Source of the DNA: Paramesorhizobium deserti
GTDB lineage: Bacteria; Pseudomonadota; Alphaproteobacteria; Rhizobiales; Rhizobiaceae
DNA length: 64,000 bases
Reading direction: 5' to 3'
Assembly (NCBI RefSeq): GCF_001558695.1
Contig: NZ_LNTU01000039.1
Location: forward strand, 62,001 to 126,000
Shown here: positions 1-8,196 of the stretch, in pieces
How positions within the stretch are numbered: the first letter of the stretch is position 1
Layout: each line of letters opens with the position of its first letter
The notes under the pieces: generated by a model
What the model saw: only the letters and a program-made list of their open reading frames with translations
The model's database searches: none
Told to the model about the DNA's origin: nothing
Translations under genes and position numbers: made by a program

Positions 1-76
1 CATGGGGCGGCAAGCTCCAGCCGTTACACTCTGTAAGCCCCTTCCCGCTCGATTCGGAGGCCTCGTGCAGACAGCG

Positions 77-748
77 ATGTTCATGATGGACAAGATTGCT
101 GGCAGACGATGGAGCATCGCCCTGGCTGCGAGCGGGATTGCGTGGCTGGCCGCCACGTCCTTCGCACATAGTGCTGAGCTCGATCTCCTGGACAGGCCTT
201 ATGCCTATGTGCTCATTGATCAGGATGCGCCCAGCGCGCTAAGGGAGTTCGGCCGCAATCTCGGTATCCCCATCGATATATCGGATAGGGTCCGCGGCCA
301 GGTGCGGGGCGAGATCAGGGCAAGAACCGCCGGCGAATTCCTGCGCGAGCTTGCCGCCGCCAATGGCCTCGTCTGGTATTTCGACGGTTCTGTCCTGCAT
401 GTGAATTCCAGCGAGGAGTTCACCACGCAAATCATCGACGCGGGCCGCGCCAGCGGCGCGACGGTCCTTGACGAGATGCAGCGCCTGCGGCTGACCGATC
501 CCCGCTTTTCCATCTATTTCACGCCGCATTCTTCCGCGCTGCGCGTATCCGGCCCGCCATCCTATATCGCGATGGTCCGCCAGGTCGTGTCGACAGTCCA
601 ACCGCCGCCACAAACGCAGGCTGATGATCCCCGCGTGCGGGTGTTCCGCGGCGGGCGTCGCGACGAGCTCGTCACCAGCCGCCCGACCCTGACTGCCGAA
701 ACGGCGTCGCGCGAGCAGCTTTCAGATACCACCAGTCAGCAACGATAG
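77..748 (+). CDS. sctC1: Type III secretion secretin N-terminal domain protein (RhcC1/SctC1)
   Basis: Short secretin-like protein of about 223 residues. An N-terminal signal peptide (Met-Asp-Lys-Ile-Ala-Gly-Arg-Arg, then a hydrophobic core ending near Ala-His-Ser-Ala) is followed by an STN/N-domain region typical of the periplasmic neck of secretins. There is no C-terminal outer-membrane pore domain. In rhizobial Rhc systems the secretin is split into RhcC1 (this part) and RhcC2 (pore), and rhcC1 leads the nolB-rhcJ operon exactly as here. The frame is open back to base 2, but the signal peptide favours the cluster of starts at 65 (GTG, close behind a GGAGG at 56-60), 77 or 83. Assignment rests on size, signal peptide and position; it could instead be a general STN-domain protein. 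Confidence 0.75.
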   Translation: MFMMDKIAGRRWSIALAASGIAWLAATSFAHSAELDLLDRPYAYVLIDQDAPSALREFGRNLGIPIDISDRVRGQVRGEIRARTAGEFLRELAAANGLVWYFDGSVLHVNSSEEFTTQIIDAGRASGATVLDEMQRLRLTDPRFSIYFTPHSSALRVSGPPSYIAMVRQVVSTVQPPPQTQADDPRVRVFRGGRRDELVTSRPTLTAETASREQLSDTTSQQR

Positions 749-757
749 GAGAAGCGA

Positions 758-937
758 ATGTCCGTTCAGCCGGTCAATGCCACAGCGAATGTCGAGCCGA
801 CGCCGGACCAGGCCAACCAGGAAGCTTTCGATGCCGCCCTGGAGCAGGCCATGAGCCAGGCCGGCACGACACTCATCGGACAGCTTATGATGCAGCAATC
901 CAATGAAATCCTGAACGAAGCGATGTCCGACGAATAA
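758..937 (+). CDS. Small 59-aa protein in the type III secretion operon, needle candidate
   Basis: A 59-codon gene beginning ATGTCCGTTCAG, 9 bases after sctC1, with AGGAGAAG just upstream as a good ribosome site. The product is acidic, Gln/Met-rich and predicted helical, ending in Met-Ser-Asp-Glu, without a signal peptide. It sits between sctC1 and sctI. Needle subunits (SctF, rhizobial NopA) are small, helical, lack signal peptides and are often encoded beside the inner-rod gene, so a needle or other early substrate is the best guess. I recognise no needle signature, so the function is inference from size and location only. Confidence 0.6.
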   Translation: MSVQPVNATANVEPTPDQANQEAFDAALEQAMSQAGTTLIGQLMMQQSNEILNEAMSDE

Positions 938-981
938 TCCGCTCGCCTGGAACAGGCGCGCTTTGAAAAATGGAGCCGATC

Positions 982-1437
982 ATGCCCGGAATCCAGACGA
1001 TCACCGCCCTGCCGGGAGCTGCCGCCGATACGGGACCTCTTTCGCCCGTTTCGCAAAACGCGCAGAACCTCTTCGAGTTCATGGCTGAAAATGTGCGTAT
1101 CCTGCCGCAGCAGGCAAGCCCCGTCGATCTCGGTCGCACCATGCTCAATGACCTCAAGGGGTTTGTCGAGCGCAGCGGCAGCTTTTCGAGCCGGGCGCAA
1201 CGCCTTATCGACGGCCAGGACACCCCGACCCCGGCCAGCTTTTCAGCCAATGTGAAGGAATTGGGGAACAGCGCCTCCTCGACGGCGCCTCAGGCGGAGA
1301 GCGTCGGAGACAAGCAGATTCAGCGCGTCGTCGCCTCCCTCGGCATGATGTTCGACCATTCCATCGAAACCCAGATGGTGGTGCGCGGCGCCACGCAGGT
1401 TTCGGGCGCCGCCAACACCCTTCTCAAGGGCCAATGA
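982..1437 (+). CDS. sctI: Type III secretion inner-rod protein SctI (NolB family)
   Basis: Protein of 151 residues. Its last ~35 residues carry the inner-rod signature: a helix with Ile-Glu-Thr-Gln-Met-Val-Val-Arg-Gly, then Asn-Thr-Leu-Leu-Lys-Gly-Gln at the very C-terminus, as in HrpB/NolB/SctI proteins that line the export channel under the needle. The N-terminal half is low-complexity and probably disordered. An upstream ATG at 970 is in frame, but GGAG at 972-975 sits six bases before the ATG at 982, which favours 982. It lies between the 59-aa ORF and sctJ, the nolB position in rhizobial rhc operons. Confidence 0.8.
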   Translation: MPGIQTITALPGAAADTGPLSPVSQNAQNLFEFMAENVRILPQQASPVDLGRTMLNDLKGFVERSGSFSSRAQRLIDGQDTPTPASFSANVKELGNSASSTAPQAESVGDKQIQRVVASLGMMFDHSIETQMVVRGATQVSGAANTLLKGQ

Positions 1438-1462
1438 TCCAGTTGCCAGAGGGAGACCGCGG

Positions 1463-2242
1463 GTGCGGCACATTGCAGTAAGATGGGTGATGATCGCCGC
1501 CACCGCGATTCTGCTTCAGGCGTGCAAGGCGGAGCTCTATTCGAACCTCGATGAACGCGAAGCCAACACGATGGTGGCGACGCTGTTGTCCAACGGCATT
1601 TCGGCAAGCCGCGCGGTGCAAAAGGACGGCAAGCTGTCCGTCACCGTCGAGAAGAGCCAGTTCGCGCAAGCCGTCAACATTCTGAGCGAGGCAGGCCTGC
1701 CGAAGGAGCAGTTCGCGTCCATCGGCAGCGTCTTCAAGCAGGAAGGGCTTGTCGCCTCTCCGGTTCAGGAACGCGCGCAGATGATCTATGCGCTGAGCGA
1801 AGAGCTCTCGAAAACGGTGTCCGAAATTGACGGCGTTCTGTCGGCGCGGGTCCATGTCGTCCTGCCGGGCAACGATCCGCTCCAGCGCAATGCCGCGCCG
1901 GCATCGGCTTCTGTCTTTATCCGCCACGAACCGAGCCTCGACATCAACGCCCTGATACCGCAGATCAAGACGCTCGTGGCCAATGGCATTGCGGGATTGA
2001 CCTATGAGAAGGTTTCCGTCGTTCCCGTTGCCGCTCCCGTGTCGCGGCTTGCGCCGGCTCCCACCGAGCTCACGCCTTTCCTCGGCATCTGGGTTCTCGA
2101 TGCCAGCATGAGCCGCGTGATCTGGATTTTCGGCGGGCTCCTCGCCGCCATATTGGCCCTTGCGGGGGCACTCGCCTACACTTTGTGGCGAGATCGCGGC
2201 CGCAAGACCTATCAACTTGAACCGATAAGCCCGAATAAATGA
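1463..2242 (+). CDS. sctJ: Type III secretion inner-membrane ring lipoprotein SctJ (RhcJ/NolT)
   Basis: YscJ/HrcJ family lipoprotein of 259 residues. The signal peptide ends in a lipobox Leu-Leu-Gln-Ala-Cys with the lipidated cysteine at residue 21. Two small ring-building domains follow, including the conserved Arg-Val-His-Val-Val-Leu-Pro segment, and a transmembrane helix lies at about residues 217-240. The protein forms the periplasmic face of the inner-membrane ring. The start is GTG, preceded by GGGAGA at 1451-1456. The stop overlaps sctK by 4 bases (ATGA), indicating translational coupling. It is longer in the periplasmic part than flagellar FliF modules, and the lipobox excludes FliF. 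Confidence 0.92.
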   Translation: MRHIAVRWVMIAATAILLQACKAELYSNLDEREANTMVATLLSNGISASRAVQKDGKLSVTVEKSQFAQAVNILSEAGLPKEQFASIGSVFKQEGLVASPVQERAQMIYALSEELSKTVSEIDGVLSARVHVVLPGNDPLQRNAAPASASVFIRHEPSLDINALIPQIKTLVANGIAGLTYEKVSVVPVAAPVSRLAPAPTELTPFLGIWVLDASMSRVIWIFGGLLAAILALAGALAYTLWRDRGRKTYQLEPISPNK

Positions 2243-2913
2243 CAGCGGCGGAATTCGTGGGAGCTGAAAAAGCCAGGGAGCCGGCGGAGCAATGGGCCGG
2301 CATTGCCGCGACACCGCTGCGCTTCTTGCATCCCTCACACATTGCCGCCTGCTTCAATGGCGTCGTCACGCCGAAGGCAGCCGAGCAACTTGCGGCTTCT
2401 CCCCGTATTGCCAAGCGTCTGGAGCGGCTGGTCGCCGATCACCATGGCCTGCCCGCATTTCCCGGCGAAATGGCCGTCGATGACGGCGATTTGCGGCTGA
2501 TGCGGATGTCGTCTGACGAGTTCCAGGAATTCGCCTGGTCCGCGGGTGCGATCTATTGGGCCCATGTTCTTTCAGGAGAAATCCGCGCCAACGCTGTCGC
2601 GGCATTGAAGGAGATCGTCGGCGAGGCAACCTTCACGCTTGCGCTTGCCCATCGCGATCTCGCCGGCGGCGAACCGAAGCCCGACGATCCGGAGGCGCTG
2701 AGGGAACACGTTCAGCGTGACGGCGATGCCTGCCTTGCAAGCTGGTACGCATCGATGCCGCCCGCTCTTCATGCCTGGCTGCGGTTGAAACTACCGGAAG
2801 ATTACTCCTTGGCTCCGCCCGCCAGCGCGGAAAAGCGCGAGAAATGCCTGGCCATCGCGCGGCGTCTCGCGCAATCGGGCGATGCTGCAGATATTGCCGA
2901 CGGTCGCCAATGA
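2239..2913 (+). CDS. sctK: Type III secretion sorting-platform protein SctK (NolU)
   Basis: Cytoplasmic protein of 224 residues without membrane segments, placed exactly where nolU (SctK/HrpD class) lies in rhizobial operons, between sctJ and sctL. SctK proteins dock the cytosolic sorting platform (SctQ-SctL-SctN) onto the inner-membrane ring. The family is weakly conserved, so the call depends mainly on gene order, length and the basic-acidic helical character with several Trp residues in the middle. It overlaps sctJ and sctL by ATGA at both ends. Confidence 0.78.
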   Translation: MTAAEFVGAEKAREPAEQWAGIAATPLRFLHPSHIAACFNGVVTPKAAEQLAASPRIAKRLERLVADHHGLPAFPGEMAVDDGDLRLMRMSSDEFQEFAWSAGAIYWAHVLSGEIRANAVAALKEIVGEATFTLALAHRDLAGGEPKPDDPEALREHVQRDGDACLASWYASMPPALHAWLRLKLPEDYSLAPPASAEKREKCLAIARRLAQSGDAADIADGRQ

Positions 2914-3518
2914 ATGCACTTCCTTCAAAGCCGCCGGTGAAGATCATCCGGCATGAGGATGCCGATTGCTGGAGCGACGGTTATGCCTTCCTGCAAGCGG
3001 CCAAACAGGAGGCGGAGCGCCAGCTCAGCGCGGCGCGCGATGCCTATGAGGAAAGCCGCAGGCAGGGGTTCGAGGCAGGGCGACAGGAAGGCGAACGCGA
3101 AGCCGCCGCTCTCCTTGCCGGCATTGCGGCGAAGGCCAATCGCTATCTGGCGGGGCTCGACCAGGAGGTGGTCGATCTCAGCCTTGCCGTTATCGAGAAG
3201 CTGCTGGGGCGCTATCGCGATGCCGAAGTCGTCGGCAAGCTGGCTCAGCAGGCGCTCACTGCCTTTCGCCGCGAACAGCAGGTGACGATCAGCGTTGCGC
3301 CTCATATTGCCGATGAAGTGGAGAAGCTGATTGGCGAGAGCCGTCCGGACATCGCGCAAACCGGATTTGCCGTGGTGGCGGATGCCCGCCTGACCGGCAA
3401 TCAGTGTGTCATCGCCACTCCCGTCGCGGTTATGAGTGCAGGTCTCGATTCGCAGCTGTCTGTCATCAGGGCAGCGCTCACCGCCGCGCATCAGGAGCCC
3501 GAATCCGATGGCGCGTGA
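2910..3518 (+). CDS. sctL: Type III secretion ATPase stator SctL (NolV)
   Basis: HrpE/YscL/FliH-family protein of 202 residues. A long charged helix (about residues 30-75, rich in Glu, Arg, Gln and Ala) includes a Gly-Phe-Glu-Ala-Gly-Arg-Gln-Glu-Gly segment typical of the family. A C-terminal domain follows that binds the ATPase N-terminus. It works as the spoke linking SctQ pods to the SctN hexamer and restrains ATPase activity. ATG at 2910 overlaps the sctK stop (ATGA); the frame is open further upstream but this coupled start is preferred. The end overlaps the sctN start by about 11 bases. Confidence 0.87.
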   Translation: MNALPSKPPVKIIRHEDADCWSDGYAFLQAAKQEAERQLSAARDAYEESRRQGFEAGRQEGEREAAALLAGIAAKANRYLAGLDQEVVDLSLAVIEKLLGRYRDAEVVGKLAQQALTAFRREQQVTISVAPHIADEVEKLIGESRPDIAQTGFAVVADARLTGNQCVIATPVAVMSAGLDSQLSVIRAALTAAHQEPESDGA

Positions 3519-4851
3519 GATGGCGACGCTAGGCTTCAACCAGCGTATGAGACAGCTTCACCAGACTGTCCTTGCGACCGAGACGCGCCCGTTGAATGGC
3601 CGGGTTCGCCGGATAACGGGCATCATCGTCCATGCCACGGTGCCCATGGTACGCATTGGTGAACTCTGCCATCTACGCGATCCGATCTCGGGCCGCACCG
3701 TGCCTGCCGAAGTGATCGGCTTCGACGATGAGGAAGCGGTGCTGACGCCGATCGGCGATCTCGACGGCATGTCGACACAGGCCGAGGTCATTCCCATGGG
3801 CTATGCTTTGCAGGTGCCTGTCGGCCCGGACCTGCTCGGCTGCGTTCTCAACCCGATGGGAGAAATCCTGAACCGGGAAAGCAAGACGGAGACGCGCATC
3901 GCCGCCTATTACCCGACCCACAATGCACCGCCACAGCCGCTTTCCCGCGATCTCGTAGACCAGCCCCTGCAATTGGGTATCCGGGCGATCGACGGTTTCA
4001 TGACCATTGCCCGCGGCCAGCGCGTGGGCATATTCGGTGAGCCCGGCGTCGGCAAATCGGCCTTGCTCTCCAGCATCGTGCGCGGCACGCAGGCCGACAT
4101 TATCGTCATCGCGCTCATCGGCGAGCGCGGACGCGAAGTGCGCGACTTCATCGAACGCCAGCTCGGCCCGGAGGGGAGAAAACGGTCCGTCGTCGTGGTG
4201 GCCACCTCCGACCGCCCGGCCATGGAGCGGGTCAAGGCCGCCTATGGGGCGACCACGATCGCTGAATATTTCCGCGATCAGGGCCATCACGTCCTGCTGC
4301 TCATGGACAGCATCACCCGGTTTGCAAGGGCGCAGCGCGAGATCGGCCTGGCGGCGGGCGAGCCGCCGACCCGACGCGGCTTTCCGCCGTCGCTCTTTGC
4401 CGCCTTGCCGAAACTGCTGGAGCGCGCGGGACCCGGCGCCGGCGGGTCGATCACTGGGCTTTATACGGTGCTGACGGAGGGCGACGGCACGCTCGACCCA
4501 GTCGCCGAGGAAACGAAATCCATTCTCGACGGCCATATCGTGCTGAGCAGCGAGCTCGCCCAGCGCAATCACTTCCCGGCGATCGACATCTTGCGCAGCC
4601 GCAGCCGATTGATGGACAGCGTGACCTCGAATGAGCATCGGGCGAGCGCCGCTTATATCCGCGAGCTTCTGTCACGCTACGACGATATCGAACTTCTTCT
4701 CCGCGTCGGCGAATACCAACGCGGCAACGATCCGAAATCGGACGAGGCGATCGACAAGCGGCAACGCATCGAGGATTTCCTGAAGCAGGAGACCGGCGAT
4801 CCCGCCGCATTCTTGTCCACGGTCGCGCGAATGGGTGAACTCGCCTCATGA
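3508..4851 (+). CDS. sctN: Type III secretion ATPase SctN (RhcN)
   Basis: FliI/YscN-family ATPase, 447 residues. The Walker A segment Gly-Glu-Pro-Gly-Val-Gly-Lys-Ser lies at about residue 177, followed by Gly-Glu-Arg-Gly-Arg-Glu-Val, the Walker B strand Leu-Leu-Leu-Met-Asp-Ser and the arginine-finger region; this is the standard F1-like hexameric motor that unfolds substrates and strips chaperones. Length and architecture are normal. The start at ATG 3508 has GGAGCC upstream; the frame is open further upstream inside sctL but without need. A flagellar FliI reading is rejected because every neighbour is a non-flagellar Rhc component and there are no fli genes. Confidence 0.95.
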   Translation: MAREMATLGFNQRMRQLHQTVLATETRPLNGRVRRITGIIVHATVPMVRIGELCHLRDPISGRTVPAEVIGFDDEEAVLTPIGDLDGMSTQAEVIPMGYALQVPVGPDLLGCVLNPMGEILNRESKTETRIAAYYPTHNAPPQPLSRDLVDQPLQLGIRAIDGFMTIARGQRVGIFGEPGVGKSALLSSIVRGTQADIIVIALIGERGREVRDFIERQLGPEGRKRSVVVVATSDRPAMERVKAAYGATTIAEYFRDQGHHVLLLMDSITRFARAQREIGLAAGEPPTRRGFPPSLFAALPKLLERAGPGAGGSITGLYTVLTEGDGTLDPVAEETKSILDGHIVLSSELAQRNHFPAIDILRSRSRLMDSVTSNEHRASAAYIRELLSRYDDIELLLRVGEYQRGNDPKSDEAIDKRQRIEDFLKQETGDPAAFLSTVARMGELAS

Positions 4852-5351
4852 CCAAGGAGCGGAACCTCGAAAGGCTTCTGAAACTGCGCCGCATACGCAT
4901 GAGGCTCAGCGAGAATGCGCTTTTGCTGCAGAACCGGGCTCGGCGGCAGGCGGAAAGCGGCGTGGACGAGGCAATCCAGAACATTGCCCACCATGACGAT
5001 GTCTGGCGTGAACAGGAGCAGGCAACGATCGATCAGATGGGGCTTCAGCCCGTCAGCAGCCAAATGCTCGCGCAGGAACGCGAGAAGATGGCGGCGCTCG
5101 CCCAAAAGGCGGACGAGCTGAGAGAGGCGGAGCAAGCCGCAAAGCATGTCCTGGCAGACGAGACACAGCGGCAGCAGGAAAAGCTGGGGGAACACCGCCA
5201 GCGGCTGCGCGAGCATGACAAGGTCCTTTTGATGACACGGCAGGATCTTGAGCAAAGGCAGAGGCAAGCGGCATTGCAAAACGAATTGGAAGAGGAGGAG
5301 CAGACAGCCTTGCGTGCTGCTCCCGGTTTGGGAAGGCGCACGAGCAAGTGA
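4848..5351 (+). CDS. sctO: Type III secretion stalk protein SctO (RhcZ)
   Basis: Almost entirely coiled-coil protein of 167 residues, rich in Glu, Gln, Arg and Leu, with no globular domain: the expected form of the YscO/FliJ/RhcZ stalk that projects through the SctN hexamer towards the export gate. Position between sctN and sctQ matches all Rhc and Ysc operons. ATGA overlap with sctN upstream, GTGA overlap with sctQ downstream. Sequence identity in this family is low, so the call relies on coiled-coil content, size and order. Confidence 0.87.
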   Translation: MTKERNLERLLKLRRIRMRLSENALLLQNRARRQAESGVDEAIQNIAHHDDVWREQEQATIDQMGLQPVSSQMLAQEREKMAALAQKADELREAEQAAKHVLADETQRQQEKLGEHRQRLREHDKVLLMTRQDLEQRQRQAALQNELEEEEQTALRAAPGLGRRTSK

Positions 5352-6409
5352 GGGCGGAACAGATTCATGCGGCTTCCGCTGCGTCGGAAGCCCTAGAGGC
5401 AGCCAGATGGCTCCCAAAGGTGCCCATGGAGTGCGTCGAAAGCCTGAATACGATTCATTGCCCCCGCCCGCCGCTGCGCCTGACGCACGAAAGCCAGACG
5501 GTCGAAATCCGCATCGCCGATCCCTCGGCGTCGATCACCCGGCCGGCAGTCGAATTGCCGCTGACGATCGGCCCGTGGCAAGGGAACCTCGCCCTGCCCT
5601 TTGTGATTGCGGAACGGATCCTCGAGCCGGTAACGGGCGGGAAAATGGCTTCCGACCTCTCCCCTGACTTGTTGGCGCTTCTTGCAGAGCATGTTCTGGC
5701 GGATGCGCTCGACAACATAGAGAGCGCCGTCGAACAGCCGATCCATTTTGACGGTTCCGGGAAACCGCAAGCACCATTGATCATGACGGCGTGGAAAGTG
5801 GCGTTTGGCAATGTCTCGGCAACCGCCGAACTGCATCTGCCGGCCGGCGCGCTGGAAGTCCTGGCGAACTTTCTCTCCCGCATCTCCCCGCCCGCGCAGA
5901 ACGCGATCGGCGACGATATTCCAGCGTTGTTGCAAATATCCGCCGGCCGTCAGTCGCTCACCTCTGCCGAGCTCGTCAGCCTTCGGCCGGGCGATATCGT
6001 CCTCATGGATGAAGTGCGGGAAAATGAGGCGAAAGCGCTTCTCGCCAGCCGATATGTTGCACGCGCGCTCAAGGGTCCGGATGGCTACAGGGCCGCCGGT
6101 CCGTGGCGCAAATCCAATCAAAATCAGGGAACAATCATGGAATCGAAAAGCCGGGCCTCGGGCAAGCCGCAAGCGGAAGACGTCGATCTCAACGATCTGC
6201 CGGTCGAACTGGTGTTCGAGATCGGCCGCCGGGAGCTTTCCCTCGGTGAAATCCGGCAGTTGGGGGAAGGCAGCCTGCTCCTGACTTCACCCGGCGTCGA
6301 CGGCGCTGTCGATATCCTCGCCAATGGCCGTCGCATCGGCAAGGGCGATCTCGTGAAGATCGGTGAGGGCTTGGGCGTTCGAGTGGTGCGTATCGCCGAA
6401 AATGGATAG
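5348..6409 (+). CDS. sctQ: Type III secretion C-ring/sorting-platform protein SctQ (RhcQ)
   Basis: SPOA-domain protein of 353 residues with a GTG start overlapping the sctO stop. The N-terminal two-thirds is variable. The C-terminal SPOA domain (about residues 275-350) has the pattern Val-Glu-Leu-Val-Phe-Glu-Ile-Gly-Arg and Gly-Asp-Leu-Val-Lys-Ile-Gly-Glu seen in FliN/YscQ. It forms the cytosolic pods that sort substrates. An internal in-frame ATG at 6137 with AGGGA six bases upstream could produce the separate ~90-aa C-terminal product known for YscQ and SpaO. It overlaps sctR by 8 bases. Confidence 0.9.
   Translation: MRAEQIHAASAASEALEAARWLPKVPMECVESLNTIHCPRPPLRLTHESQTVEIRIADPSASITRPAVELPLTIGPWQGNLALPFVIAERILEPVTGGKMASDLSPDLLALLAEHVLADALDNIESAVEQPIHFDGSGKPQAPLIMTAWKVAFGNVSATAELHLPAGALEVLANFLSRISPPAQNAIGDDIPALLQISAGRQSLTSAELVSLRPGDIVLMDEVRENEAKALLASRYVARALKGPDGYRAAGPWRKSNQNQGTIMESKSRASGKPQAEDVDLNDLPVELVFEIGRRELSLGEIRQLGEGSLLLTSPGVDGAVDILANGRRIGKGDLVKIGEGLGVRVVRIAENG
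6126..6139 (+). promoter_or_regulatory. Internal ribosome site and start inside sctQ
   Basis: AGGGA at 6126-6130, six bases before an in-frame ATG at 6137. It would yield a ~90-residue protein holding only the C-terminal SPOA domain of SctQ. Internally initiated short forms are established for YscQ, SpaO and relatives, where they join the full-length protein in the cytosolic pods. Confidence 0.5.
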
Positions 6410-7055
6410 TGCCTCCTCGAACCTGTTACCGATCATCCTGCTGGTTTCGACGATCGGGCTCATTCCGCTCGCGGTCGTGACGATGACGGGCTTTCTCAAG
6501 ATATCGATCGTGCTTTTCCTGATCCGCAATGCATTGGGCATCCAGCAGTCGCCGCCCAATCTCGTGCTTTACGGAATTGCGCTGATCCTGACGGTCTATG
6601 TCACGACGCCGCTGGTCGGAAACATGTACCGCCTGCTTGAAAGCCGCCCCATCGATCTGCAATCGCTCGAAGGCGTAAGGGAAGCCGCCGAGCGACTGCG
6701 TCCGCCGTTGCAGGAGCATCTGTCCCGGTTTACCGACGACAAGGAGAAGGAATTTTTCCTGAACGCCACCGAAAATGTCTGGTCGCCGGAAGCGCGTGCC
6801 GATCTCAGGCCGGATGATCTCGTCGTGCTGATCCCTTCCTTCGTCAGTTCGGAGCTCACAAGGGCATTCGAGATCGGCTTCCTGCTTTACATCCCGTTTC
6901 TCGTCATCGACCTCATCGTCTCGAACGTGCTGATGGCGATGGGCATGATGATGGTTTCGCCGACGCTGATCTCCATCCCGCTCAAGATATTCCTGTTCGT
7001 CGCCGTCGACGGCTGGTCGCGCCTGATGCACGGCCTCATCCTCAGCTACGGGTGA
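6402..7055 (+). CDS. sctR: Type III secretion export-gate protein SctR (RhcR)
   Basis: FliP/YscR-family membrane protein of 217 residues. Hydrophobic helices flank a central hydrophilic loop (about residues 85-150), and the conserved Pro-Phe-Leu-Val-Ile-Asp-Leu-Ile-Val-Ser segment and the final Pro-Leu-Lys-Ile-Phe-Leu-Phe helix are present. Five SctR copies form the core of the SctRST export gate. ATG 6402 overlaps the end of sctQ by 8 bases, so translation is probably coupled; longer upstream readings have no support. No cleavable FliP-type signal peptide is apparent, consistent with the injectisome rather than flagellar branch. Confidence 0.95.
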   Translation: MDSASSNLLPIILLVSTIGLIPLAVVTMTGFLKISIVLFLIRNALGIQQSPPNLVLYGIALILTVYVTTPLVGNMYRLLESRPIDLQSLEGVREAAERLRPPLQEHLSRFTDDKEKEFFLNATENVWSPEARADLRPDDLVVLIPSFVSSELTRAFEIGFLLYIPFLVIDLIVSNVLMAMGMMMVSPTLISIPLKIFLFVAVDGWSRLMHGLILSYG

Positions 7056-7060
7056 GCGGG

Positions 7061-7330
7061 ATGGGGCAGGACATCTTTCTCTCCCAGATGCAGAATGCGC
7101 TGCTGACGGTTCTGCTGGTTTCGGCCCCTGCCCTCGGTATCGCCATCCTGATTGGCATCAGCGTCGGCCTGATACAGGCATTGACGCAGATTCAGGACCA
7201 GACGCTGCCGCAGGCCTTCAAGCTCGTCGCGGTGATGCTGGTGCTCATCGTTTTCGGACCGGCGCTCGCCCTGCATGTAACCAATCTCGCGGGCCAGGTG
7301 CTTGATGCCTTTCCCGTGGTGACACGCTGA
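7061..7330 (+). CDS. sctS: Type III secretion export-gate protein SctS (RhcS)
   Basis: FliQ/YscS-family protein of 89 residues: two hydrophobic hairpin helices separated by the conserved Gln-Ala-Leu-Thr-Gln-Ile-Gln-Asp-Gln-Thr-Leu motif, which is diagnostic for the family. Four copies wrap around SctR5T1 in the export gate. A GTG at 7052 overlapping the sctR stop is an alternative start adding three residues. Confidence 0.95.
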   Translation: MGQDIFLSQMQNALLTVLLVSAPALGIAILIGISVGLIQALTQIQDQTLPQAFKLVAVMLVLIVFGPALALHVTNLAGQVLDAFPVVTR

Positions 7331-7339
7331 GCGCCCGTG

Positions 7340-8182
7340 ATGGATCCAACGGCCGCGACCTATTCCATCATCGAGTTCGCCTATCCCCTGCTGATCGCCA
7401 CCGCCATGGCGATGTCCCGCGCGCTCGGCATGGTGGTGCTGACGCCGGCTTTCACGCGTCTCGGCCTCACCGGTCTTCTCCGGTCGGGCGTGGCGATCGC
7501 TATCAGCATTCCCGTCATTCCAGGCATTTTTGCCACGATGGCCGAAAGCCGTGAACTCACAAGCATCATCATGACTGGCCTGATGATCAAGGAATTCGTC
7601 ATTGGGATCATCATCGGGATCGCCTTCGGCATCCCGTTCTGGGCAGCCGAGGTCGCCGGCGACCTTGTCGATCTTCAGCGCGGTTCCACATCCGCGCAGC
7701 TGGTCGATCCCCTCGCCATAAGCGAAACCAGTATTTCGGCGACACTGTTCAACATATCGCTCGTGGCGCTCTTCTTCATGTCGGGCGGGTTTCTCCTACT
7801 CCTGGACGGCTTCTATAGAAGCTACGATCTGTGGCCGATCGTCAGCTTCACGCCCGTCATGGGATCACAGGCCGCTTCCGCCCTGCTCAGCGCTCTCGAC
7901 CGGATCATGCAGATCGCCCTGCTCCTTGTCGCCCCCGTCGTCCTCGCCATGCTGATCGCGGATCTGATGCTGGCCTATCTTTCGCGCCTTTCGCCACAGC
8001 TGCACATTTTCGACCTTTCGCTCGCGATCAAAAACCTGCTCTTCTGCGTGCTGATCCTGTTCTACGCGACCTTCCTCGTCCCCCTCATGCTTTCGCAGAT
8101 AGGAAGCCTGTCCGGCACGTTCGATGCGCTGCGCACAATCGTCTCAGACACCCCGGCGCCGGACACCGCACCAGGGCGCTGA
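7340..8182 (+). CDS. sctT: Type III secretion export-gate protein SctT (RhcT)
   Basis: FliR/YscT-family protein of 280 residues with about six to eight hydrophobic segments, and the family pattern in which Ala-Phe-Gly-Ile-Pro-Phe-Trp-Ala-Ala-Glu precedes Gly-Asp-Leu-Val-Asp-Leu-Gln-Arg-Gly. One copy seals the top of the export gate. GTG 7337 is an alternative start. In most Rhc operons sctU (RhcU), the autocleaving substrate-switch protein, comes next; here the operon stops and a convergent gene ends only 14 bases downstream, so sctU must be elsewhere or lost. Confidence 0.94.
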   Translation: MDPTAATYSIIEFAYPLLIATAMAMSRALGMVVLTPAFTRLGLTGLLRSGVAIAISIPVIPGIFATMAESRELTSIIMTGLMIKEFVIGIIIGIAFGIPFWAAEVAGDLVDLQRGSTSAQLVDPLAISETSISATLFNISLVALFFMSGGFLLLLDGFYRSYDLWPIVSFTPVMGSQAASALLSALDRIMQIALLLVAPVVLAMLIADLMLAYLSRLSPQLHIFDLSLAIKNLLFCVLILFYATFLVPLMLSQIGSLSGTFDALRTIVSDTPAPDTAPGR

Positions 8183-8196
8183 ACTCGCTGCGCCGC

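Noticed and set aside
3508-8182. Flagellar export genes fliI, fliP, fliQ, fliR
   Set aside because: SctJ is a lipoprotein, NolB/SctI and RhcC1-like genes are present, and no flagellar gene occurs in the window.
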